The notes under the pieces were generated by a model that did no database searches, was not told the origin of the DNA, and saw nothing but the letters and a program-made list of their open reading frames with translations. Positions 34,592 to 46,376 of a stretch of DNA of 64,000 nt are shown piece by piece (within the stretch, counting starts at the first letter, position 1; each line of letters opens with the position of its first letter). The DNA is from Margaritispora aquatica. Taxonomy: Eukaryota; Ascomycota; Leotiomycetes; Helotiales; Discinellaceae. The stretch covers positions 1,389,831-1,453,830 of the forward strand of contig VJWN01000002.1 of the NCBI GenBank assembly GCA_007644065.1. Reading direction: 5' to 3'. The position numbers were made by a program, and so were the translations under genes.

Positions 34592-35351
34592 TGTGGTTGT
34601 TGCTGTTTTGGAGAAAGTTCAACCTGGGATGAGATGGAATTGTAAGTGTCGAGGTTGTTGGTCAGCCTTGTGGATTTCTTTAGTGCTGTTTTTGGTGGGG
34701 ACCAATCAGAGCTCAAGGTTACAGCAATTAATATGAGAAGAATTGTGTGAGCGTGAACATGCGGAGAGAAATCTCGGGTGTCATTTTTCCATACTAGATG
34801 AATATAAAGGGCTAGTTGTCCTAGGAAGGTGAGGTTTTGATCAAGTGTTTGTCAAATCCTTTCGCCTTCGACTTTTGTTTAGCGAGGATAACTTTTTGGC
34901 TTTTCACAAAGCAAGTACAAATCTTAACTAGATACAAATTATTTCGGACATCCTCTAAACTTCAGATCGAATTCAAGGTTTGACTTTAATCCTTCAATTA
35001 TCTCGATATATATCAATATATGACTAATATTCTTGAAGCACTAAAATTCGAATTGCAGCTAGAGGTTCTGGCTGAAAAGGTGATAGATACATCATACTTT
35101 CCCCAAGGATAGTACCTGTACGGTGAAAATCAGCATCAATAACTCCCACGAATATTGAAAAAGTATACGTCTTTCATTTGATTCCTAAAGGCAGATAAAT
35201 CCCCGCAATATGCTAAACTCATCTTTAGAGCTCCAGAATTAGGAAATTGCTTAGTATTCAAACATCACCAACTCAAAGGGAAAAGCCAGTCGATGGTATT
35301 CAAATATTAAGACTAGAAGCCTGAAGGGCTTGGGAACAAGCTTGTAGAATT
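34592..35351. other. Intergenic region
   Basis: These 760 AT-rich bases lie between the RED-like start and the first 2EXR-like gene's stop. No gene is seen. Confidence 0.5.
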
Positions 35352-36430
35352 CTATCCCTTGACAATATCCATAACCTTAACCTTCGGCATGATCCAACCC
35401 GCCGGATCTTTCTCAACTCGAGAAGTCCACGGCGCATAGTGGCCTACATTCAATTAGCAAGCACTTCACATGCATTTCAACCCAAGCCTGACCGTTACCA
35501 ACCAACCAAGCAGACCGAAGCTCCAAATTGATTTCCAGCAACTCAGCCTTCACCCTGCCCACAACCTCCTCCCAATTTTCACCAGGGGCCCACACCCTAC
35601 GTCTCGACACCACCGCATCTGAATCATGACCCGGAATCTCATAGTGCTCTCTTTTCGTCGGTACCAGGCAAATAAAGCCACCTCTCCCAATTTCCTCCAC
35701 CTGATCAATTAGGATAAGTTCGTCTAATCGCATATGCGCCACTACCACCTCGGCTATATCTATGTTGATCATATGCCAGGCTTCGAATCCTATAGCTAGC
35801 GATGGAGGTTGATTCTTAAAGTCTCCAAGATTATGGAGCGTAGTTATCATTAGAAGTAACTTCTCGTACGCATTTTCGGCAGTGGGATTCCGGACCCAAA
35901 GTGTGTCTTGGCGCAATGCTCGTAGTGGTGGGATATTCTTTGATTTGTGTTCTGGATGGGATATGGCTGGTCTGATGCTATCGCATACCTCTCTTGCTTC
36001 GTTGCACGTGTTACGAATAGGACATGAGGGGTGCAAGCCACTGAAGCTACCTGGTATGGTTCTTCCACGGATAAACTGTATTGGGATGAATCTTATGTCA
36101 ATTATTTGGGGCTCTAGCGATGCAATTTCCCACTGCATTGATGTCAGTATTGACTTGAGTAAAAAGTGGTGACTTCAAACAGTGCTTCTGAGATTTAGAC
36201 ATGATTAGGAAGAAATCACTCACGATCTGTAGGCGAATCTCAATAGGTAACCTGAGAAAAGGAAGAAATTGCTGTTCAGTTCCGAGTTGAGAATCTTCTA
36301 AGTCTGAGTGTAAATCCAAAGCTGAGAATTGCCTCACAAGCCTACCGTTTTCGCTCCCTTTGATGGCGACTGGAAGTTCACCTGTAACGTGACAGTGCTC
36401 GAGTACTATTTCGCTCAGTGGGAGGGTCAT
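35352..36430 (-). CDS. 2EXR-domain protein, first copy
   Basis: Three exons (36224-36430, 35499-36132, 35352-35443) give 310 aa. The core FLPFLRLPIEIRLQIWEIAS, spanning the first intron, is the 2EXR signature (fungal domain with two conserved EXR motifs), followed by LEPQIIDIRFIP and later PTKREHYEIPG. The C-terminal exon adds GHYAPWTSRVEKDPAGWIMP, ending VMDIVKG. No signal peptide or membrane segment is present. The 2EXR family is large and uncharacterised in Pezizomycotina. Splicing was fixed by the GTGAGT donor and a TGCAG acceptor that joins LQI to WEIAS, and by a TTGCTAATTG branch before TGTAG. The neighbouring 38900-40713 gene is a second member of the family 2.5 kb away. Confidence 0.82.
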
Positions 36431-37409
36431 TGCACAGCTTATGGCTATGAGCTAGGTGGTGAGTATTACACAAGTGTCATGATGATATCTCGAAGCCCGA
36501 ATGATGTTGAGTTGAGAAGGCTGGCAGTGTGAGATTGGTTGGCGAAAAGCATGGCTTACGTAACTACAGCCTACCTCATTTGAAGTTCACAACGTCCTTG
36601 GAGCTTTCATCTCAGTACTCTCCTGCAACAATACAATGTTCTCTGAATGTTTTTGAAAGGCGTATCGATATATCGAAGAAGTCTGCCCTACGAAGTAGGA
36701 TTGCCATTCAAGTTTCTCCTCAAATCACTCAGCCAAGCATGCATGACCCTTGCGTCGATTATCTTTCTATATATTTGCTTTTTACGCTCCAAAATACTGG
36801 GCTATCAAAACCACATAGCATGGCAGAACTAACTGCCCGCAAATCTTCTCTTTCTCCTGTGTGCAGCTAGAGATTTTGTGTTCTCCCTATTATGTGCTCA
36901 AGCGCGACGCTGCTGAAAATAACTCCTATAACGATTTAGCATCTCAGAGACAGCAAAGGCTCTTGAAGTTAGATCAACATCAAAGCCTTGCTTATGCTCA
37001 TATCAAAGCTATCATCGAAACAAGAGTTCCATCTGCATAGATCGACTTCTAGTGAAGTCCCCAACCCTTAACTTACAACGAAATCATTAAGCGAGATTTT
37101 AGTCTGTAAAGCTACCTTAGGTACCGAAGAACCGGAACGTCTACCCACAATTTCCATACTCTATAATGAACTATTCGTCATTAGATCGGAGCACACATGT
37201 AATAGAATACGAAAACGTAGCTAACCACATCAAGTTAGTTGAAAACAAGCTATATCATCAACCTCTACGCACTTCTCTCCTCCATCATTCCTTTCCCTCC
37301 AAACAACACCTACAGAACCAACATTTCCGCAACTACCAAACCATACCCAGACATCAAAACACGACGCAAAACAACGCCCAGGTCGAATACCACAGAATCA
37401 TCAAAAATC
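36431..37409. other. Divergent intergenic region
   Basis: These 979 bases separate the first 2EXR gene from the small plus-strand gene. No supported gene is seen; some open frames overlap but lack features. Confidence 0.45.
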
Positions 37410-37790
37410 ATGATCCACCACCTCAAAACTGCGGCTCCCAAGGCGCTTCGCCCCAAACACGCCAAGCACGTCACGACCCGCTCGACAAGCAAGTGCGGCT
37501 ACTACACAGGGACACACTCCTTCTTGCCGAGACCAGAACCCCCACCATCATTCCTCTCGACCCACAAGAAAGGTCTCACGAACCTCTCCGTCTTCTCGCT
37601 GGGCGTTGCATATGGGGCTTGGGAGACGTACTCCTCGCGCGAGGAGTTCTGGGTTGAGATGGAGAGGAGAGGTGTTGTGAGACCGAAGAAGGAGGAGACT
37701 GTGGAGGAATTGAGAGAGAGGATTAGGAGATCTGAGGTGAGGATTGAGGGGATCGAGATGTGGAGGAATTTCACGGGGTATTGGCGATAG
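37410..37790 (+). CDS. Small hypothetical protein
   Basis: A single exon of 126 aa starts at the first true ATG (MIHHLKTAAPKALRPKHAKH); the longer frame upstream starts with TTG. The N-terminus is basic and lacks acidic residues for about 45 positions, resembling a mitochondrial targeting sequence. A hydrophobic segment SVFSLGVAYGAWETY lies near 72-86, then a charged helix (KKEETVEELRERIRRSEVRI) and an aromatic end WRNFTGYWR. I do not recognise the family. It could be a small inner-mitochondrial-membrane protein; this is inference. It lies between two 2EXR genes with no clear link to them. Confidence 0.6.
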   Translation: MIHHLKTAAPKALRPKHAKHVTTRSTSKCGYYTGTHSFLPRPEPPPSFLSTHKKGLTNLSVFSLGVAYGAWETYSSREEFWVEMERRGVVRPKKEETVEELRERIRRSEVRIEGIEMWRNFTGYWR

Positions 37791-38899
37791 ATTGTTTCGT
37801 GGGGATGTGAAAATTGGAGGTGATATTTGGATTGGAATGATGGGAGCCACGGAGAAAAGAGAGCTTCAGTTGAGTGAATTGGAAATTGAGTCTAGCATGT
37901 ACGCCGAAAATGGAACTGGGCGATTATGGAAGACATTGGGGATCAAAAGAGACCCGAGGGCTCACGAATAGTGAAATTGGGATGTGGTAAATTCATGTCT
38001 ATACGTGGATATCAGGAGGAGGGCAGATTGGGATACATCTGATTATGGCGCATCGAGGAGTGGAAAATTGGGATCAAGTTGGAAAAGCACCCCATGGTTG
38101 TGGGAAACCTTGAATATCATACAGCTAAACCAAACGAAAAGACCAGCAAATCGTGGACTTCAAGTCTCTACCTTCAGAAGCCTTCTCAATTTGCCGTACC
38201 TACTTCGAGGTAACGGAGACTCGCATCGATTGCCTCGCAAATCGAGGGAAACTTACCTCCCAACACGCAGTTTTCGGCAAAACTGGCAAAGTGCACGCTG
38301 TGGGGTCTACTGAGTGAGTTGAAATATTTATTCTTGAATAACGCGCCTAAAACAAGGAACGAATTTTCCTATACCTATCTACCTCCTTCTCTGCTATCTC
38401 TCCAACAGTCGTAACGGAGTTCCTCGCACAACAGAGAGAAAGGATCCATTCTCTTCATCTCATAAGTACGGGTGGATTGTGGTCCCCGAAATTGCATGTG
38501 TAGAGAAGTCTCTCGAAGTGTTCCGTATTGCAAGCATTCCATCGGTCTGTCTGTCCATACAGTATGAGCGAGTCTTTCTGCATTGTTGTTGGCTGCTAGC
38601 TTCTGCGTCTGCTTTCGCCTCAAAATAATGTATTTCGTTCCACAAACGAACAATCTCAAAGTCATTGTTGTTTCGCAGCATATTCCGTCATGAAAATCAT
38701 CAACCACGAGTCATCGCATCTCCACCCATCGCGTGGGTAGTTGCTCTGTTTTGTCGAGATTGAAAAAGAAACGGAAGAAAGAAAAAAGTAGAACAAGTCT
38801 CTAACCCCGCCAGCGCGGTCGTCGTCTCCTATCCACCTGTGTTTCAACTCTCAAGCTCCATTCTTCGTCTTTCAATCAGGTGATCAGGTGATCAGAGAA
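37791..38899. other. Convergent intergenic region
   Basis: These 1.1 kb lie between two gene ends. No gene is seen. Confidence 0.5.
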
Positions 38900-40713
38900 T
38901 CAGGCATACTCATACTCCTCGTCTTCTTCAGACCCCGACTCATCTCCATCGTTCTCTTCCGCTCCATATTCTGTCTTTTCTGCAGCAACAGCTCTCAGAC
39001 CCTCTTTCGTCGCGTTCTTCAAGTCAACGAGATCGCGAATGGAAATCTTAGGCATCTTCCAATCCGCCAGATCGCGTTTTCCTCTTTGCAGAAGCTGCTC
39101 GCGAGTCTCGCCTTTTATTTACGTCCTAACGTTAGCATATATTCTCCACATCTCAAATCTCAGCTCTCAAAGTCCAACACACCAGCCAAGAAAAAGGACG
39201 GAAAGGGAAAGGGAGAAAGAAAAGACAGCAAACTCACTCATCAAAGCCCGCTTAAACGCATACCTAACATGCGCCCTACAATCCTTCAACTGGCGCACCT
39301 CACTCCTCCTAACGCCCTCCCAGTCTCGCCACACAGCCGAGCGTCTCCCGACCTCGCTTCGGGCTTTCACGAAAACAGGAACGACGAAGCCACTCTCGCC
39401 CGCGAAATCCTCAGCATCAACAACGAGAACCAACTCTTCCAAGTCGAGCTTGAAGATCATAGCGTTCATGTCGTCCCAGCGACGCTTAAACAGCGAGTAG
39501 CTGATCGCTAGTGTGCGGACGTGCAGTGTGAGATGGTTGGTGATGTTTTGCCAGAGAGGTGGGAGAGTGGTGGTGTTGTATATATCTGTGCGGCTGAACG
39601 TCAGATAAAGGGTATCAACTGCAAGGTTGGCATGAACCTTTGGTTTTCCTGTGTCGCTTCTCTCGTTGATGATGCTTGGGACTGCAGATGCTGATTTTGA
39701 GTCAGTGCTGGGCTTAGGGAGAGGGGGGTTGGAATTGGGAGTGGGAGTGAAAGTGAAAGTGGAGTTCACATCAGATTTGACCCTCAAGCACTCCCTCCTC
39801 GCTTCCCGAGAGACGAGCAGCAGCGGACATCTTGCGGCACTACCCGAGAAGCCAAGCTTGCCTTCCAGGTCTCTGATTTCGATAATGCGAGGTTGGAGAG
39901 CAGCGAATTTCCATACTCGGAAGCGGAGCTCAAGTGGGAGTTTGGGGAAGAGTTCAAAGTCTCCTATGTTTGTTGCTACTTTCCTGCTTGTTTTTGTGCC
40001 GTTGGTGGGGTTTGTGTTTGTATTGGCGAAGCAAGTGCTAGCTTGATCCGTGGAGTGAATGGACGGCTTCGTGTTCAAGATGAAGCTCGAGTCGACGTTC
40101 GAGCCCACGTCCAATTTTGAGTTCAGTGTCGGGGTTGACTTCAAATGCAACTGCAAGTGCCGTCCATGTGCCAAAGCTGAGTTCGCAACCGAATTTACAC
40201 CCACCACCTCAGCACCCTCAGCACCCTCACGATCGATCTTGGAACCAAATGAAGCCTTATAGCTCGCAAAGTTGAAGTTGACATGTTGTGCTTCCACTGG
40301 TGTGACTTGCACGACGAATGTCTGGTTTTGTCTCGCACTTTGGACATGATTGGGTTGATATTGGCTCTGAAGGGCGATTGCATGGCTGTTGTTGCGTTGG
40401 ATGTGTTGTGAATACAGATCTACATGATGCGTTGGGAGGTTAGCTTCGATCTATACATATATGTGCTCTTTTTCTCTCTCCTCTCTCATTCTGTATTATA
40501 CTGCACTGTGCTCTCTTTCTCAACCCTCTCTCCTTCCGACTTGTATTCGATCTAGGAATATGAATATAAAGTTGAAATGAACACAATTGCAAACACAAAC
40601 ACAAACATACCCTCTGCAAAACCACCGCTACTCCTCCCATTGTTGGTCTTGCTTTTGCTAAAGTTGTGCTTCTCCTTTACTCGGAAGAACTGATCGATGG
40701 TCGACCTAGCCAT
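38900..40713 (-). CDS. 2EXR-domain protein, second copy, extended
   Basis: Three exons (40611-40713, 39238-40419, 38900-39111) give 498 aa. The start is MARSTIDQFFRVKEKHNFSK; the second exon alone would begin with GTG, so the first exon is needed. A low-complexity Asn/Gln/Ser/Thr region of about 150 residues leads to FPKLPLELRFRVWKFAALQP, the 2EXR signature, then RIIEIRDLEG, CPLLLVSREARRECLRV and WDDMNAMIFKLDLEELVLV. A third exon adds QLLQRGKRDLADWKMPKISI and an acidic tail EESGSEEDEEYEYA. The introns use GTATGT...ATGTAG and GTGAGT...AAAAG with CTAAC branches. The tail and the long N-terminus distinguish it from the other copy (310 aa). Function is unknown for the family. Confidence 0.82.
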
Positions 40714-42401
40714 TGTGGAAATGGTATTGTGGTATCGTGGTAGCTTAGTATTGTGTTTCCTTGGTATTGTCGTCGTCGTCGTCGTTGCGGGAGTGGATCA
40801 ATCTTAGTATTGTATTTATGGGTAGGAGTGAATGGGTGGATCGATCTTGAGCTTGGTATTGTGACGGAAGCAGGCACAATGGGAAGAGGGAAAAGGTGAA
40901 TGGGAAGAGGGGGAGGAGGAAGCACAATGGGAAGGGAGGAGGGATTGGGGAGAAGAGCGACAGAGCCGAGGAGGCTAGTGAGAGATTCACCTTTCCATTA
41001 GAGGGTGAGTTGGTGGATAGCATGGGAGTTGCTTTGGGTTGAGACCGGACCGAACCGAACTGTCTCGTGGACTCTATCGAACCAAGAGTAAACCGAAAAC
41101 AAGACACGATGAATAGTCAGTACAGAAGACATCGGGACAGTCTGAGGTCCAAGATTGTCGGGCATGAGTAGTTGCTAAAGGAGATGTATACAGAAGATAC
41201 GTAGCAAGACTCAGGATTCTGAACATGACGCTCACTCACATACATACATACATAAACACCAAAGGGCCTCACATATCTCCAAGCCAAATGGATGTATGCA
41301 TTCCATTCATTCGCTTAGCGACATCTAACCGCCTCACTTGTCGGTATTACCATACCATACCTTCCTTACCTGCCTTATCTCACAAACTTGCCAACGAACG
41401 TGACATCTAGCCAAATAATTTGCTTGGGTACTTTCTCTTATGAATCCTGCTATCCACCCATCAGTACGCATACCAGTTATCCCCAATACGCTACCTAGGT
41501 AAGTATGATATAAGCTACATATGACGCAAGTGCTCTGCTGAAAATTCTCGCTTAGCTCCAAATCTTCGTAATGGTCACCTGATCAAGTTACTCAGACGTT
41601 CCAAGTCCAATTTATCCAATCGCTCATGCGTACGTTATTAGACTTTGAAGTACCAAGATCACGAGAAACGGGTCAAAAGAGTTGTTGTTTGCAATTATAG
41701 CATTCATCTGATCTACTATACATACATGACAAGCATGCATCCCTCCTCCTCCTCCTCCACACAGTGGCAAATAGCCTACTTCCCCAAGACACCAAAAGAC
41801 ACAACATCCGCCCAATACATTAACATCTCTGATTTTTCTCATCACGCAGGATAGACCAAACTGCCAATCCAATGCAACCGCCACAGGCGATACCCTTGAT
41901 TTCTCTCCTCCCCATCTTTCAAAAACGAACGACTAAGTGGTATCTCACTAAACAAAAGCCAGTAGCGGTGTCCAACTCGCACAGTACAAGAAAAAAATAA
42001 AAACCACCCACACATGAAAATGTTGCATGCCATGTAGTCTAATCCACACAACGCAAGCAATGCCATGAGTACGGAGATACCGCAAGACCAAAAAGAAGCG
42101 AATAACGATAGTGTATAATGAAAATGTTGGTGGACAATCGATTTTCCGAGAGTGACAGACAGAGGTATCAAACGCCTAAGACGGACAGAACAAGTTCTAC
42201 TTTTGTAAGGATCAGTTCCCCACCGTCCATCCCGCAAAGATACAAGCAAAAAAAACAAAATGTGAGCCTGAGCCATCAGGATATGCAACAGTACAATCCA
42301 AAACACCATATGCAAACGCTAATAGACAAGAGAGCAAGAGGATATGTATATAGAGACGCCGATCTGGGCGCAGTCCAGAAAGAAGCGTGTGGTGACGATC
42401 A
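40714..42401. other. Intergenic region
   Basis: This 1.7 kb stretch contains a (CGT)n run near 40769 and GGGAAG-rich tracts near 40870-40960. The minus strand lacks ATG for the first 280 bases, consistent with the second 2EXR gene's leader. No gene is seen. Confidence 0.5.
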
Positions 42402-44687
42402 TTATATTTTAGAATTCCCACCGAGGTTTAACCAGCTCATATCTGTTGGAGTTTGCTGATCCAACTGCTGTTGTTGGTACTTCGCTGAAGCTTGTGGTGG
42501 GTAGAGAGGCTGCCCAGGGAAACCTGTGTTCCTGTTCGGCATGGGGAAATTCCCTGTGTCTCGAGCAGCGATGGTTGGAGCATATACACTTTCAGAATAA
42601 TTGCTAGGTGCAACATTGCGACCCCAGCCTTGATCACCAACCGGTGTCCATGAGTTCTGTTCATTGATACTCGCTGGAATTCCAGAGGAGAAAGCATCAC
42701 GTCTGTCCTCACCGTACGATGACATGGAGCTTACTGAATCCGAACGTGAGATACGCCCAGACATCTCCTTCGGCAGTGCTAGATGATTTGGTTGATAAGC
42801 GATGGTAGGGCTAGCCGACATCACTCTATTCAGCTCAAATGGACGCTCGCCGATTTTTAGAGGTGGTACCATAGCAGATTTCTGGGTAACATGACTGGGA
42901 AGTCGACGGGTCTCAGAGTATTCGGACTGCGAGTCGTCACTATGCTCGGAGCCATATGTCGTCCGTTTTGGAGCACCAAACCCCAGGATCGACAAACCAC
43001 TGCCTCCCGACCAGTATCTGTTCCACCCGGAACTCCTCCTGGTGCTCCCCCTTCGGCCACTCTTGCTTGGCCGTGGTCTAACGGCCCCAGTCTCTTTATC
43101 TTCCGCAAATGATACGCCCTTTTCCTCTCGGCTTGCTCCTGATACTGCCGCCATATTGTTAGTCTCCTGTGGCATAGGCTTGGTGATGGTCGGTTTGTAG
43201 TTATTGTTATTGAAAGGGTTACTTGATCCAATTCCCGGCTTTGCCTCATCCTTCTTGTGGCCGACACGACCCATCAGAATTGCCATGGAGGAATATGAGC
43301 CTTGGGACGACTGTGGCTCGTGACCTGGAAACTGTCGCGTCGTGATCATTTCTGGTAGACCACGATCCTGGAAGTCCATGGGGTCCTTTTCATCTGGAAT
43401 ACCACTTGCTCGTCTGTGATGGCCGGCATCAGAGTGCTGCCTCCGCTTCTTTCGCCATCTAAACAACACGAGGAATGCAATGAGAATGAACGCAACCCCT
43501 AAGATCGATCCAAGCACTGCCCCGAGAATTTTGATTGGAACGGTTGAGCTGGCACCACCGCTGGAACTTGCTGCACTGGTTGTCGCGGCTGCAGGTGCAA
43601 CTTCAGTGCTGCTTGAAGCGGATGTAGCTGTTGCTGATGGCGCCAAGCTGGAACTTGGTCCCAGACCTTGTTGAGATACCACCTTTGACCCCAGAATAGA
43701 CGTTGCATTAGCCCAGCAATTTTTTCTTGCTTTGAACATACACAAGACATCATCTGTGCTTCCTCCCGAAATTACCACCAGCCCACTCTGGTCTCTGGAG
43801 ATCGCATATCCGGTTCTTGTACTAGATGGCACCAATGAGTCGTTGTATGCTGGCCAGTCAGCTACGGTCAAATCCCCTCTCTTAGCATGCATTGAGCTCG
43901 TCTCAGCCGTACTTCTTTCTGCCACTGGCTTTGCGTTTTGGACAGGATTTCCATCTCCATCAACAAGTATTGTTCGATTGACACCATTTGGCGATACAGT
44001 TGGATCGAAGGTGTAGAGAGTTTTGCTCGCATCGTCTCCATTGATGACTATAGCCTTGATTGCCGAAGTATCATATATCGGAGCAGCCAAGGTGGAGTTT
44101 GAATCGACCCAAGATTTCGAGGGGCTGAAAATCATAGCTTTTGTATTTGTCTCACTTCCACCCAGATATATTGCTTTGCTTTGTGTCCATGGAATTAGTA
44201 TTGGAGATATCGCCGGTGGAGCAATTGCTTCATATGCTGTGACGGTAAAGGGCCATGTTGCATCAATCGTGAAAGTTTGAGAAGATGGTTGTTTACTTCC
44301 GTCTTGTGTTCCAGCGAATACCAGAATCGAGTCCGAAGTATTGAGATACACAGCGTTATGATACAATCGTCCTTGGGTGACCGCAACTGTAGGCGTAATA
44401 GTCTCCCATGTCTGATTCGCAAAAGTGTATCGTTGTAGCCCTTTGTAAGTAGTCGAGTTGGATGTTCCTCCCACAATGTACAGTGCCGCTGCACTCGTAT
44501 CGTTAATTGGCGTCGTTTTCACGCATACACCTCCCTTTACTGCCTCGCCCATCGGTAGCGTTTCCCATTCTGCTCCGGATACCAGTGGTAAGGATTGAAA
44601 TGCATCATACATGTAAGTGTACAGAGTGTTGTTGAACATGGTCGAGCAGGCGTCCTGCAAAGGATGCTCTGGTGCTGGAAGAGTCAT
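42402..44687 (-). CDS. Kelch-type beta-propeller membrane protein, fungal CLF1-annotated family
   Basis: A single exon gives 761 aa from the ATG at 44687 (MTLPAPEHPLQDACSTMFNN). The upstream frame continues only to a TTG. The N-terminal half (1-330) has blade-like repeats: NNTLYTYMYDAFQSLPL, AALYIVGGTSNSTTYKGLQR, LYHNAVYLNTSDSILVFAGT and YAISRDQSGLVVISGGSTDD, fitting a Kelch/galactose-oxidase-like propeller with several N-glycosylation sites. A Ser/Thr/Ala-rich stalk is followed by a membrane segment (LGAVLGSILGVAFILIAFLV, about 388-407) and a basic stop RWRKKRRQ, then a 350-residue cytoplasmic tail. No signal peptide is seen. Such proteins are often annotated pre-mRNA splicing factor CLF1 in fungal genomes; nothing in the sequence supports that. 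A cell-surface sensor or anchor is more plausible. A very long ATG-free leader precedes it. Confidence 0.8.
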   Translation of the reverse strand: MTLPAPEHPLQDACSTMFNNTLYTYMYDAFQSLPLVSGAEWETLPMGEAVKGGVCVKTTPINDTSAAALYIVGGTSNSTTYKGLQRYTFANQTWETITPTVAVTQGRLYHNAVYLNTSDSILVFAGTQDGSKQPSSQTFTIDATWPFTVTAYEAIAPPAISPILIPWTQSKAIYLGGSETNTKAMIFSPSKSWVDSNSTLAAPIYDTSAIKAIVINGDDASKTLYTFDPTVSPNGVNRTILVDGDGNPVQNAKPVAERSTAETSSMHAKRGDLTVADWPAYNDSLVPSSTRTGYAISRDQSGLVVISGGSTDDVLCMFKARKNCWANATSILGSKVVSQQGLGPSSSLAPSATATSASSSTEVAPAAATTSAASSSGGASSTVPIKILGAVLGSILGVAFILIAFLVLFRWRKKRRQHSDAGHHRRASGIPDEKDPMDFQDRGLPEMITTRQFPGHEPQSSQGSYSSMAILMGRVGHKKDEAKPGIGSSNPFNNNNYKPTITKPMPQETNNMAAVSGASREEKGVSFAEDKETGAVRPRPSKSGRRGSTRRSSGWNRYWSGGSGLSILGFGAPKRTTYGSEHSDDSQSEYSETRRLPSHVTQKSAMVPPLKIGERPFELNRVMSASPTIAYQPNHLALPKEMSGRISRSDSVSSMSSYGEDRRDAFSSGIPASINEQNSWTPVGDQGWGRNVAPSNYSESVYAPTIAARDTGNFPMPNRNTGFPGQPLYPPQASAKYQQQQLDQQTPTDMSWLNLGGNSKI

Positions 44688-46330
44688 TTTGGCAGACAAT
44701 CTCTTCTATCTTCTTCATTCGAGGTCGGGAGCACTTTGGCCCAGTACTACAGCCCTTTGCTTGGGTCGTCGAGATCGTGTGGTGTGGAGAGACTATGGTG
44801 ACATGTCTGGCCGTGTTGACAGGATAAGAATAATTAGTGCAGACCTGGAAAAGAAAGTATGCTATCAAAGCGAATCCAAGTCCAGCCAGGTGAAAGAGGA
44901 GAAGTCGAAATCGAAAGGATCTCCCTTCGAACCAAATGTGTATAGCTCACTCAATCAATCCCCAAGAGACGTGCGACAGGTGAGACTCTCCACTAGCCCA
45001 GGCTTCGCAAAGACCTCAATTCCTCACGGCTAACCAGATGAATCCTTCCTATACCCAAAGTTGTTTGGACCAGTTTGGTGAGGCTCGTCCTGGCGAAAGT
45101 ATGCGTGTGCTGAAACGAAAGAGATCAAGTCGAGTCGAGTCGACGGAGGGAGGGAAAGGGACGCTGGTGACGGCTGTCCTTGAGGTGTTTGTCCGATGTC
45201 GATAGGAGAATTGAAACTGCTCTGGATGAGGCGGTCTGCTGCGAATGGTCAGAAGGGGAGGAACTGCTACAGTCGAAACACGAAGAGATGCTCGGGCACA
45301 ACTGGTAAATGGCAGTCTGGTACAGAAAGGAGTCGAAGCGAGTCTGATTCCACTTCTTGGTGCTTGGTGCAGGCTTGGGCACCTAGTAAGCTGGCTGGGG
45401 TGGTTTCGGGGCGTGAGAGACTTGAGAGCACAAATGGCCGCGAATGAGCTAGGTCCTGCCCTGCAGATTTGATCTACGGAACAAAGCCCGTGGATCTGTT
45501 TCTAAGAAGGTTCAATGCGGTAAGGTGCGTGTCCGTGGTGTCTTGAACAACGAGGATTGTGAGGCAGGTGTCGCAGGTAAAGCAGAGGATACGTATGGTA
45601 TAGAATATCGAGAGTGACAAGACCGACGACGAGATGATTGCAAGTGAGTGAAAATGACCAAAAGGAGAAGATGTGAAGCCAAAAGATGTGAAGTGCAAGT
45701 GAGTTTCGTGGCGGCAGCGTCTAGAATCCGAATGGAGTTCGATTGGAGAGATTGGTCTCTCTGGTGATGAAGTTGGGGATGTGATAGGATGGTAGAGGAG
45801 GAAAGAGATGCGGCTGTTTACCCGTTTGGGAGCACGAATTGGGGGGGGGATGGGGGAATTGGCTGATGAGGGCTCCTTGGCTCACGATTAATCTCTCGCT
45901 CACAGCGGAAGTGGAATGGTACAGCGGGCGGGTCGACGATTGAAGGAGCGCGGATAGTGTGAGCTTTCGACTTTGTGAGATGATGCAGCGTTGTTCAGCG
46001 TTATTCAGCGTTATTGAGGCTGGGATCTCGAGGGATTAGTGTGTCGAGAGTGCTGTGAAAGGCGAGGACTAGAGTCGCAAGTTGGTCTGTGTGAAGGCTG
46101 GAGGAATCCTTGAAATCCTTGAAATCCTTGGAAATCCTTGGGAGTCGGGTGAATGAGCTTAGTTTAGATATATCTCCTTTTAACTTCCTAGTAAAAGTGT
46201 GAAGTGTGAAGTGTGAAGTTTGCAGGTCTGCAGTCTACTAGCTGCTAGCCAAAAGGGAAGGAGCAGGAGCAGGAGCAGGAGCAGGAGTGGTGGTGGAAGT
46301 GGAAGTGCACAAAAAGAGTGCACAAAAGAC
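44688..46330 (-). promoter_or_regulatory. Long ATG-free presumed 5' leader of the Kelch-type gene
   Basis: On the minus strand no ATG occurs from 46330 down to 44815, 1516 bases, against about 28 on the other strand. Two upstream ATGs remain at 44814 (followed by a stop after two codons) and 44718 (out of frame). A 5' UTR intron with a GTGAGC donor at 44950-44945 and an ATAG acceptor around 44706-44709 would remove both and leave 44687 as the first ATG. Other donors are possible. The pattern is inferred to be selection against upstream start codons in a transcribed leader. Confidence 0.6.
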
Positions 46331-46376
46331 CATTGTTAGACGATACGGTACGGTACAGTACAGTACAGTACAGCAC
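46100..46376. repeat. Cluster of simple repeats
   Basis: Four short tandem arrays lie close together: GAAATCCTT units near 46104-46140, GTGAAGT units near 46199-46219, GGAGCA units near 46260-46288 and GTACA/GTACG units near 46345-46372. They lie at the distal end of the ATG-free leader. Confidence 0.8.
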
